DNA of 12,058 nucleotides, from positions 4,045-16,102 of the forward strand of contig DJFQ01000262.1 of the NCBI GenBank assembly GCA_002432095.1. Reading direction: 5' to 3'. Source of the DNA: Marinagarivorans sp. UBA5868. GTDB taxonomy: Bacteria > Pseudomonadota > Gammaproteobacteria > Pseudomonadales > Cellvibrionaceae. The translations under genes were made by a program, and so were the position numbers. Positions 5,544-12,058 of the stretch are shown piece by piece; the first letter of the stretch is position 1, and every line of letters begins with the position of its first letter. The notes below the pieces were generated by a model that was given only the letters and a program-made list of their open reading frames with translations, searched no databases and was not told where the DNA came from.

Positions 5544-7127
5544 TCAATAAAGCTTCTGTAAATATTCTTCCGCGACGGCTTCCCACGTAAAGCGCGCTTT
5601 TGCTGCGGCTTTTGCAATGGATTGAAGTTTTTTGGGATTTTCCTCATTCATTGTCAACACTTCGCGAAAACGCTCGAGCATCTGCAGTGCCTGCTCATCA
5701 CCATTGCCGCCGCGAAATACAAAGCCGCTGACGCCGTCGATGACTGTGTCGTTTAAGCCACCGACGCCGTGAACCAAACAGGGCTGACCCGCGCGCATGG
5801 CAAGCATCTGACTGATTCCGCAAGGCTCAAAGGAGCTCGGCATGATGAACAAATCGCCGGAGCTGTACATGGCTTGCGCAAGTTCGTCAGAGTAGCCGCG
5901 GAGGAAAATAAAATTCGGACAATAGGCGCTGACTTCCTGAAGGAATTTTTCGTAATCGGCATCGCCACTGCCGAGTAGCAAAAATACACCTTTGTCGCCG
6001 AGCAATCCCAGTAAGTGCTGCAACACAGATTGATGCTTATTTTGATAGCTCACTCTGTGTCGCAGCAGACGCACTTTCTGTTCGGTAACACGACCGACAG
6101 CCGTAATAATCAAACCGCGCTCGCGTTTACCACACCATTGCTGCAAACGCTCCCGCGCAATCCAATGCACGCTCAGCATCACTGCACTCTTTGCCACCCA
6201 ATGCAAAAGCGCTTCATCGATAATTGCCATCAACCGTGTTTTATTCAACTTTGGATAATCCGCATCCGCCGGATATTCACAGCCGTTGAGAATACCTTCG
6301 AGGCGCTGCTGCTTAGCTGCGGCCACTAAATCCGTTTCCAAACCTTCGCCGCCGTAAATATGCTGGGCCACATGACTCGGTCGTTGGATCTCCTGGGCGT
6401 AGGTGGGAGATACGGCGTGAACTTTGTCCGCCAGCGCAATTGCTGCGCGCATGGGATTAAAACAATGCATGACTCGGGGATCGCAAATCACCGCCTGATC
6501 GTATTGCAGTCGAGGAAACCAGGTTTCCAACGACGAGGCGTCCGCGCGTAGCGGGCGGATGCCCTGGAGGGATAAATTGTGAATGGAATATACCGTGCGC
6601 ATGGCTTTCAGTCGCGCGTAATGAGGATCGTATTCCCGCAATACAGCGAGCACGGCGGCGTGCCAATCGTGAAGGTGCAGGAGATCCACGCGGCCAAAAC
6701 ATTCATTCAAAACAGCCTGTCCTACCGCCGCACAAAATAAAGCGTATTTTCCCGCATCCGAAGCAAACGGCCGATCATTACCATCATTGCAATAAATTTG
6801 GCCAGCGCCACAGGGATAAAAGCCCGGATGATCCACTACCCATTGCTGCACGCCGGGAGCGTCCGTCTCTCCTTCTTGCGGTTGGTCCCAGCGATACAGT
6901 TTTGCTTGCTCCAAACCGCCGCCGAACAGCACCGGAAAAGTTGCGACTTCCACAGCCGCGGAGCGGTGCAGAAAGCCGTGGGAGGGAATAATGACATGCA
7001 CCCGACAACCCTGTGCCGCGAGGGCCTTCGGCAGATCGCGCACAACGTCTCCGATGCCACCTACTTTTGCATTTGGCAGCGCATCGTTCTCCGCTGCCAT
7101 CATCAATATTGTTTTATTGCTTGCCAT
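5544..7127 (-). CDS. glgA: glycogen synthase (ADP-glucose, GT5 family)
   Basis: Transfers glucose from ADP-glucose to the non-reducing end of growing alpha-1,4-glucan in the cytoplasm. The protein has 527 residues, about 50 more than E. coli GlgA (477). The N-terminal Rossmann half has the ADP-glucose-binding KVGGIGD at 21-27, HDW at 153-155 and SIHN at 181-184. The linker has GILNG at 278-282. The C-terminal half has the nucleotide-binding GRVTEQK (Arg346, Lys351) and the conserved SSFEPCG at 431-437 with Glu434. The sequence around 350-420 is divergent from the E. coli type, but the catalytic signatures are kept. The ATG is preceded by AAGAGAG a few bases upstream, a moderate and rather close ribosome binding site. 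It is the last gene of the glg cluster, 89 nt after glgC with a terminator in between. Most closely related alternatives are other GT5 starch synthases with the same reaction. Confidence 0.93.
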   Translation of the reverse strand: MASNKTILMMAAENDALPNAKVGGIGDVVRDLPKALAAQGCRVHVIIPSHGFLHRSAAVEVATFPVLFGGGLEQAKLYRWDQPQEGETDAPGVQQWVVDHPGFYPCGAGQIYCNDGNDRPFASDAGKYALFCAAVGQAVLNECFGRVDLLHLHDWHAAVLAVLREYDPHYARLKAMRTVYSIHNLSLQGIRPLRADASSLETWFPRLQYDQAVICDPRVMHCFNPMRAAIALADKVHAVSPTYAQEIQRPSHVAQHIYGGEGLETDLVAAAKQQRLEGILNGCEYPADADYPKLNKTRLMAIIDEALLHWVAKSAVMLSVHWIARERLQQWCGKRERGLIITAVGRVTEQKVRLLRHRVSYQNKHQSVLQHLLGLLGDKGVFLLLGSGDADYEKFLQEVSAYCPNFIFLRGYSDELAQAMYSSGDLFIMPSSFEPCGISQMLAMRAGQPCLVHGVGGLNDTVIDGVSGFVFRGGNGDEQALQMLERFREVLTMNEENPKKLQSIAKAAAKARFTWEAVAEEYLQKLY

Positions 7128-7169
7128 ATCTCTCTTACTGATTTGAGCCGCTGCGCTTCATTTGCACAT

Positions 7170-7194
7170 AAAAAAAGGAACCACAAACGGTTCC
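7170..7194 (-). terminator. intrinsic terminator between glgC and glgA
   Basis: On the minus strand, GGAACC, a 6-nt loop and GGTTCC (7194-7177) form a perfect 6-bp stem followed by seven U residues (7176-7170). It lies 22 bp after the glgC stop and about 43 bp before the glgA start. It should reduce or stop readthrough into glgA. A + strand version is weaker, because one C interrupts the stem and the TTTT run (7196-7199). Confidence 0.75.
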
Positions 7195-7216
7195 CTTTTA
7201 AATCGGCGTTTAAAAA

Positions 7217-8494
7217 TTAAAGCGCACCACCGCGCTGGCCAAGCATTTCACGCGTGACCAGGGTGATCCCTTTTTTCGTCACGCGGAAACCGTTGGCTTT
7301 ATCTTTTTCCGGATCAATACCGATTTCCATGCCGCGGGGGATTTCGCAGGCGCGGTCGATAATCGCGCGCTTCACTTTGGCATGGCGATGTATTTGCACT
7401 TCCGGAAGCAGTACAGACTCCTCAATTAAGGTGTAGGAATGCACACGCACGTCAGAAAATAACAATGACTTGCGCACAGTGCCGCCGGAAATAATGCAGC
7501 CACCCGACACCATGGAATCCACCGCGTAGCCGCGTCGACCATCGTCATCGAAAACAAATTTCGCTGGTGGTAATTGAGTTTGATATGTCCAAATAGGCCA
7601 TTGGTGGTCGTAAAGGTTTAACGAAGGTGTGGGTGATACCAACTCCATATTGGCTTCCCAAAACGCATCAAGGGTTCCCACATCGCGCCAGTAAGCCTGA
7701 TTGCCTTGCTGATCGCGAAAGCGGAAGGCATATACATCACCGCGATCAATAATGGAGGGGATAATATCTTTGCCAAAATCGTGATCAGAACCTTCTGTTG
7801 AAGCGTCTTTTTCCAGCAAATCGAGCAGAAATTCCGTATCAAAAATATAATTTCCCATGGAGGCCAGACAGAGTTTGGGATTGCCTGGCACCGGTGTGGG
7901 TTCTGCAGGTTTTTCATCAAAACGTAAAATACGATCCTGATCGTCCACGGTCATTACGCCAAACGCGCTGGCGGCTTCTTCAACCGGAACTTCTAGACAC
8001 GACACGGTGAGCTTGGCTTTGTTTTCCACGTGATATGCAAGGATGTTGCCGTAGTCCATTTGATAAATATGATCGCCGGAAAGCACCATCACATATTTGG
8101 GGTTGGCCGCGCGAATAATATCGACGTTCTGGTAAAGCGCATCGGCTGTACCCTGATACCAGTTGGGCGAATTGCGCTGTGATGCGGGCAATACTTCCAC
8201 ATACTCGCCGAGTTCGCGTTTGAAATGACTCCAGCCCACTTGGATATGACGGATCAGTGAGTGCGCTTTGTATTGCGTGAGTACGCCCACACGACGAATA
8301 CCGGAGTTGACACAGTTGGAGAGGGGAAAATCAATAATACGGAATTTCCCGCCGAAATAGAGCGCTGGTTTGGCACGCCAGTCGGTTAACTCATAAAGAC
8401 GGCTGCCGCGCCCGCCAGCCAAAATCAAGGCGAGTGTGTCTTTAGTGAGACGGCTGACGAACCGCGGGTTTGGATGTTCCATGGGTTTATCCAT
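7217..8494 (-). CDS. glgC: glucose-1-phosphate adenylyltransferase (ADP-glucose pyrophosphorylase)
   Basis: Makes ADP-glucose and pyrophosphate from ATP and glucose-1-phosphate, the committed and allosterically controlled step of bacterial glycogen synthesis. The protein has 425 residues, close to E. coli GlgC (431), and is collinear with it. The N-terminal nucleotidyltransferase domain has the ATP-binding GGRGSRL at 27-33, RAKPA at 40-44 (Lys42 aligns with the fructose-1,6-bisphosphate-responsive lysine of the E. coli enzyme), the catalytic SGDHIY with Asp141, and FDEKP with Lys195, which matches the glucose-1-phosphate-binding lysine. YWRDVGT is at 268-274. The C-terminal part (about 325-400) is a left-handed beta-helix with the hexapeptide-like [10 protein letters not shown]. 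The start at 8494 has CAGG about 8-10 nt upstream; Met5 is a less likely alternative. It lies 48 nt downstream of glgP with no terminator between them, so the two are probably co-transcribed. The kept Lys42 suggests activation by a glycolytic intermediate. Confidence 0.97.
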   Translation of the reverse strand: MDKPMEHPNPRFVSRLTKDTLALILAGGRGSRLYELTDWRAKPALYFGGKFRIIDFPLSNCVNSGIRRVGVLTQYKAHSLIRHIQVGWSHFKRELGEYVEVLPASQRNSPNWYQGTADALYQNVDIIRAANPKYVMVLSGDHIYQMDYGNILAYHVENKAKLTVSCLEVPVEEAASAFGVMTVDDQDRILRFDEKPAEPTPVPGNPKLCLASMGNYIFDTEFLLDLLEKDASTEGSDHDFGKDIIPSIIDRGDVYAFRFRDQQGNQAYWRDVGTLDAFWEANMELVSPTPSLNLYDHQWPIWTYQTQLPPAKFVFDDDGRRGYAVDSMVSGGCIISGGTVRKSLLFSDVRVHSYTLIEESVLLPEVQIHRHAKVKRAIIDRACEIPRGMEIGIDPEKDKANGFRVTKKGITLVTREMLGQRGGAL

Positions 8495-8542
8495 TACAGA
8501 CCTGCTTTAATATAAAAATGAATGTTTGGGTTTTCGGGATTG

Positions 8543-10993
8543 TTAAATAATCTTCCAGATATCGCGAGCATACTCTCGTATGGTGCGGTCACTGGAAAAC
8601 CGTCCACTTGCCGCGGCATTCAGAATGCTCATCCGTGTCCACGCGGTTCGATCCTGATAGGTTTCCGCCGCTTTCTTTTGCGCTTCTACATAACTGCGGA
8701 AATCTGCCGCCACCATCCACGGGTCATCATCACGGCGGACGGCAGCCGCTATCGGTTCGAAAATACCAGGTTCAAATAAACTGAAATGCCCGCATTCCAG
8801 CAACTGCATGACCCTTTTCAAGTCTTCATCGTGCTCGATAATCTGGTTGGGCCGGTGCGCCGCACGGTAAGCGGGAATATCTTCCACCCGCAAACCGAAC
8901 AGGAAAAAATTCTCACCGCCAGCGGCATCCAGGATTTCAATATTGGCGCCGTCGTAGGTGCCGATGGTGACCGCCCCGTTCATCATGAACTTCATATTAC
9001 CGGTGCCGGAGGCCTCTTTGCCGGCGGTGGAAATCTGTTCCGAAAGATCCGTTCCGGGACAGATGATTTCCATACTCGACACCCGATAGTTGGGCAGAAA
9101 CACCACTTGTAACAAATGTTTCACCGAGTTATCGGAGTTGACAACCGCCGCCACATTATTGATCAGCTTGATCATCAATTTTGCCAGTGCATAACCAGGG
9201 GCCGCCTTGCCCCCAATCAAAACACAGCGCGGTTTCATTTTTACGGCATCACCGCGTTTAATGCGGTCATAAAGGTGAATGATGTGCAAAATATTCAGCA
9301 ACTGCCGCTTGTATTCGTGAATGCGCTTAACCTGCACATCGAACATGAATTCGGTATCAAAACACACTCCACACTCTTTGTGAACCAAACTGGCGAGGGC
9401 GGCTTTGTTCTGCTGTTTGATCTTGTACCAACGCTGACAAAAGGCGCTGTCGTTTACCACGTCTTTCAATTGACTGATTTTTTCCAGGTCCGTCAACCAA
9501 CCATCCCCCACCACTTCATTTATAAGCTCGCCGAGCTGCGGATTGCTGTGCGCCAACCAACGCCGAGGCGTTACGCCGTTGGTTTTGTTATTGAATTTTT
9601 CCGGCCATAGATCATAAAAATCCCGGAACAGCCCGCGCTTCAACAAATTGGAATGCAGCGCCGCCACGCCATTCACCGAGAAACTGCCGACGATTCCCAG
9701 ATACGCCATGCGTGCATGGGGCTCGTGTCCTTCTTCAATGAGCGACATGCGTTGCTGTCTCTGGGTATCGCCGGGCCAGCGCAACGCCACTTCAGCAAGA
9801 AACCGCGCGTTGATTTCGTAAATAATGTCCAGCAGTCGCGGCAGCAGCTCGCGCAACATACGCACCGGCCAGCGCTCCAACGCTTCCGGCAGCAGGGTGT
9901 GATTGGTGTAGGCCATGGTTGCCGTGGTGATCCGCCAGGCGGTGTCCCACTCCAGGAAATAGTCATCCAACAGCAGTCGCATCAGTTCGGCAACCGCGAG
10001 GGTCGGGTGGGTGTCATTGAGCTGAAACGAGTGTTTGCTGGCGAACTCCGAAAAATTCTCTCCATGACGGCCGACCCATTCGGCCATCACGTCCTGCAGA
10101 CTTGCCGAGGCGAGAAAATACTGCTGACGCAGGCGCAGCTCCTTGCCGTTTTCACTGGCGTCGTTGGGATAGAGCACCATGGTGATCTGTTCGGCCTGAT
10201 TCTTCGCCGCCACCGCCTCGGTGTAGTCGCCGGCGTTAAACTCCTCCAGGTCGAATTCGTCGGTGGCTGCCGCCTTCCACAATCTCAGGGTATTCACCAC
10301 TCCATTGGCATAACCGGGGATCGGCACGTCATAGGGCACCGCGAGCACATCGTTGGTGCCGCTCCAGCGCGCGCATTTGCGGCCGCGGTCATTGGTGTAA
10401 AACTCGGTGTAGCCGTAAAACTTCACCCGGCGGGTCAGTTCGGCCCGTTCAATCTCCCAAGGGTTGCCCTCACGCAGCCAATGATCCGGGTATTCCACCT
10501 GGCGCCCTTGTTCGATGCGCTGGTGAAACATGCCGTATTCGTAGCGGATACCGTAGCCGGTCACCGGCAACCCGAGAGTCGCGCAGCTGTCGAGAAAACA
10601 CGCCGCCAAACGTCCGAGACCACCGTTGCCCAAGCCCGCATCCAGCTCGTTCTGCCGCAGCTCCTCCAGGCTGGTGCCGTAGGCTTTGAGCGCCTCGCTG
10701 ATTTCTTTCTCCAACTCCAGATTCATCACCGCGTTACACAAGGTGCGGCCCAAAAGAAATTCCAGTGACAGATAAAACACTCGTTTTGGATTGCCGCGCA
10801 GCTCCTGTAAACGGGTATCGCGCCAGCGCTCCATCAGTCGGTCGCGCACGGTTAGGGAGAGCGCCAGCAGCAGGTAACTTGGCAGCTGCTCGCTATCAAA
10901 CCGCCCCAGGGTAATGTTGTAGTGTTTTTGCAGATCCACCACCACCTGGCCCGCTTCCGTGCCCGTGGGAAAAGGATTGTCTACTGAAATCAT
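8543..10993 (-). CDS. glgP: glycogen/maltodextrin phosphorylase (GT35)
   Basis: Releases glucose-1-phosphate from the ends of alpha-1,4-glucan chains by phosphorolysis, using pyridoxal phosphate in the cytoplasm. From the ATG at 10993 the protein has 816 residues, matching E. coli GlgP (815). The frame is also open to a TTG at 10999, but AGGAG stands 7 nt before the ATG and only 1 nt before the TTG, so I take the ATG. Visible signatures are FYLSLEFLLGR (about 73-83), LGNGGLGRLAACFLDS (about 121-136), QLNDTHPTLAV (about 324-334), KRIHEYKRQLLN (about 556-567) and the PLP site EASGTGNMKF, with the Schiff-base lysine at 668. The N-terminus lacks the phosphorylatable extension of animal enzymes. 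It follows glgX by 99 nt and precedes glgC by 48 nt. Pairing a phosphorylase with the debranching enzyme gives the degradative half of the cluster. Choice between glycogen and maltodextrin as main substrate favours glycogen from context only. Confidence 0.96.
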   Translation of the reverse strand: MISVDNPFPTGTEAGQVVVDLQKHYNITLGRFDSEQLPSYLLLALSLTVRDRLMERWRDTRLQELRGNPKRVFYLSLEFLLGRTLCNAVMNLELEKEISEALKAYGTSLEELRQNELDAGLGNGGLGRLAACFLDSCATLGLPVTGYGIRYEYGMFHQRIEQGRQVEYPDHWLREGNPWEIERAELTRRVKFYGYTEFYTNDRGRKCARWSGTNDVLAVPYDVPIPGYANGVVNTLRLWKAAATDEFDLEEFNAGDYTEAVAAKNQAEQITMVLYPNDASENGKELRLRQQYFLASASLQDVMAEWVGRHGENFSEFASKHSFQLNDTHPTLAVAELMRLLLDDYFLEWDTAWRITTATMAYTNHTLLPEALERWPVRMLRELLPRLLDIIYEINARFLAEVALRWPGDTQRQQRMSLIEEGHEPHARMAYLGIVGSFSVNGVAALHSNLLKRGLFRDFYDLWPEKFNNKTNGVTPRRWLAHSNPQLGELINEVVGDGWLTDLEKISQLKDVVNDSAFCQRWYKIKQQNKAALASLVHKECGVCFDTEFMFDVQVKRIHEYKRQLLNILHIIHLYDRIKRGDAVKMKPRCVLIGGKAAPGYALAKLMIKLINNVAAVVNSDNSVKHLLQVVFLPNYRVSSMEIICPGTDLSEQISTAGKEASGTGNMKFMMNGAVTIGTYDGANIEILDAAGGENFFLFGLRVEDIPAYRAAHRPNQIIEHDEDLKRVMQLLECGHFSLFEPGIFEPIAAAVRRDDDPWMVAADFRSYVEAQKKAAETYQDRTAWTRMSILNAAASGRFSSDRTIREYARDIWKII

Positions 10994-11032
10994 TGCCAAG
11001 CTCCTCTCGCTGCATATGGATTGGGAGCGCCA

Positions 11033-11051
11033 CGCACGACCGGCCGGTGCG
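11033..11051. repeat. GC-rich palindrome between glgX and glgP
   Basis: CGCAC (11033-11037) and GTGCG (11047-11051) flank a core containing the perfect 10-bp palindrome ACCGGCCGGT (11039-11048). The two pairings overlap, so only one can form at a time. No U run follows on the minus strand, so it is unlikely to end transcription. It could act as an mRNA processing or stability element between two operon genes. Confidence 0.35.
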
Positions 11052-11092
11052 GCTCAAAGATTGTTATATTTTTGGGTCTTTCGGGTCTTCGC

Positions 11093-12058
11093 TTAGGTTT
11101 TTTGCGCGCTGTCCTCGCGCGGCAACAACAGGGGATCGGCCTGCCAGTCGCATTGGCTAGAGAGTCCATAGAGAACAATCATCGCCTTCTCTTCCACCAC
11201 TAAGGCTTTTTCCAGCTCCACATAACGCTCTACGGGCAGGCCGTCACCCGCCGCCGTATCCAATAGTGCCACCCAGTACCAACCGGAAGGCAGATGGAAA
11301 TTCACCGCCTTATCGCTGGCGTTAAACAAGCTCAGCAGGCAATGAACGCAGCGGGAGTTCACCACCGACTCCAACATCCAGCCTAAACAGAATTCCTCTC
11401 CGTTTGCCCACTCGCTCTCCTTCATGGGCACGCCGTCTTTGCTCAGCCAGTGGATGTTGTAACCCGCCTTGATGACCTGCTCTTCCGGTTTGTGAATAAA
11501 AAAGGGGCTGCGCAGTAACGGAAATTCCCGCCGCACACGGATAACGTTGCGCACGAATTCGCGGAGATTCCAATGTGGTTGCTGTAGCCCGGACCAGTCG
11601 AGCCAGTTGGTCTCATTGTCCTGACAGTAAGCATTGTTATTGCCCTGCTGGCTTCGACCAAGTTCATCTCCCGCAAGCAGCATGGGGGTGCCCTGGCTCA
11701 ACAGCAGTGTCGCCAGAAAATTGCGCTGCTGACGAAACCGCAATGCGTCGATACGCTCGTTTTTAGTGGGCCCTTCGACGCCGAAATTCTGGCTGAAATT
11801 GGCGTGGTGGCCGTCGTTATTCTGTTCTTTGTTAGCGTGGTTATGGCGCTGACTGTAGCTGACCAGATCGCGCAGCGTAAAACCATCATGACTGGTAATG
11901 AAGTTCACAGTGCTCGAAGGTTTGCGGCCGGCGTGCTCAAACAGATCGCTGGAACCGTGAATGCGCCGGGCGAATTCCGGCAAGATGCCTGGATCGCCGC
12001 GCCAATAGCGCCGCACCGTATCGCGATAACGATCATTCCACTCCGCCCAACCCGGCGG
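11093..12058 (-). CDS. glgX: glycogen debranching enzyme, C-terminal part (cut by window edge)
   Basis: GH13 isoamylase-type enzyme that cleaves alpha-1,6 branches of phosphorylase-trimmed glycogen. Only the last 321 residues are in the window; the frame is open to base 12058 and begins PPGWAEWNDRYRDTVRRYW, a stretch typical of GlgX just after the catalytic acid. E. coli GlgX has 657 residues, so about half is missing beyond the edge, including the catalytic Asp and Glu. Visible signatures are the GH13 region IV TSHDGFTLRD, with His57 and Asp58 of the visible part (Asp is the transition-state stabiliser), the asparagine-rich segment after it, LLAGDELGRSQQGNNNAY and NETNWLDW. The final about 110 residues form the usual C-terminal beta-sandwich. 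No sign of frameshift or internal stop was found. It is the first visible gene of the minus-strand cluster; its promoter, and perhaps glgB, would lie to the right. A TreX-type isoamylase is the nearest alternative, with the same chemistry. Confidence 0.95.
   Translation of the reverse strand, partial: PPGWAEWNDRYRDTVRRYWRGDPGILPEFARRIHGSSDLFEHAGRKPSSTVNFITSHDGFTLRDLVSYSQRHNHANKEQNNDGHHANFSQNFGVEGPTKNERIDALRFRQQRNFLATLLLSQGTPMLLAGDELGRSQQGNNNAYCQDNETNWLDWSGLQQPHWNLREFVRNVIRVRREFPLLRSPFFIHKPEEQVIKAGYNIHWLSKDGVPMKESEWANGEEFCLGWMLESVVNSRCVHCLLSLFNASDKAVNFHLPSGWYWVALLDTAAGDGLPVERYVELEKALVVEEKAMIVLYGLSSQCDWQADPLLLPREDSAQKT

Noticed and set aside
3762..7127. Functional link between the two-component system and glycogen synthesis
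   Set aside because: The units are convergent, separated by an unrelated gene and terminator-like hairpins, and share no visible operator. Adjacency alone is not evidence.
6798..7220. 140-residue + strand open frame across the glgA start
   Set aside because: Antisense to the conserved N-terminal region of glgA and running through the terminator; composition gives no sign of a real protein.
9116..9610. 164-residue + strand open frame
   Set aside because: Also antisense to the conserved C-terminal half of glgP, with no domain and no ribosome binding context.
9653..10768. 371-residue open frame on the + strand
   Set aside because: It lies antisense and entirely inside glgP, whose conserved phosphorylase motifs span the same bases. 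The antisense frame has no recognisable domain, so it is a coding shadow.
10994..10999. TTG start two codons upstream for glgP
   Set aside because: The AGGAG site is only 1 nt from the TTG but 7 nt from the ATG at 10993, so the ATG is the better start.
1..12058. tRNA, rRNA, toxin-antitoxin or phage-defence genes
   Set aside because: I looked on both strands and saw no sequence resembling tRNA or rRNA, and no small paired frames or nuclease motifs that would support such a system.

Overview
The window is about 12 kb of chromosomal DNA at roughly 50% GC. The gene families and codon use point to a gammaproteobacterium, and my best guess is a Cellvibrionaceae-like polysaccharide degrader (Cellvibrio, Teredinibacter or Saccharophagus relatives). 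That placement is an impression from the protein sequences; no database was searched.

Left part, + strand. Positions 16-120 hold five direct repeats of exactly 21 bp, which I suspect are the terminal repeats of an insertion sequence ending near 131. After about 240 bp without a convincing gene comes a very large hybrid sensor kinase (371-3748). It has an NCS1-type (cytosine/purine permease-like) 12-helix transporter domain, an eight-cysteine module, two more membrane helices, a HisKA/HATPase kinase core, a receiver domain and a helical tail. Thirteen bases later comes its likely partner, a REC/PAS-like/LuxR response regulator (3762-4673). Together they look like a two-component pair in which a transporter-like domain acts as the sensor.

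Middle part. A 381-bp intergenic region (4674-5054) carries a minus-strand-oriented intrinsic terminator with no annotated gene to end. It also carries a set of mutually exclusive small hairpins and a 13-codon upstream ORF. The uORF stop overlaps the GTG start of a 124-residue membrane protein of unknown function (5055-5429). That gene converges on the glycogen cluster across a short spacer containing decamer repeats and a hairpin.

Right part, - strand. This is a glycogen metabolism cluster read right to left: glgX (debranching enzyme, cut by the window edge), glgP (glycogen phosphorylase), glgC (ADP-glucose pyrophosphorylase) and glgA (glycogen synthase). GlgC and GlgA make ADP-glucose and polymerise it. 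GlgP and GlgX shorten and debranch the polymer. All four genes lie in one direction with gaps of 48-99 nt. A strong intrinsic terminator sits between glgC and glgA, so glgA is probably expressed at a different level from the other three. Nothing in the sequence ties the two-component system to glycogen metabolism; they face each other and are probably separate units.
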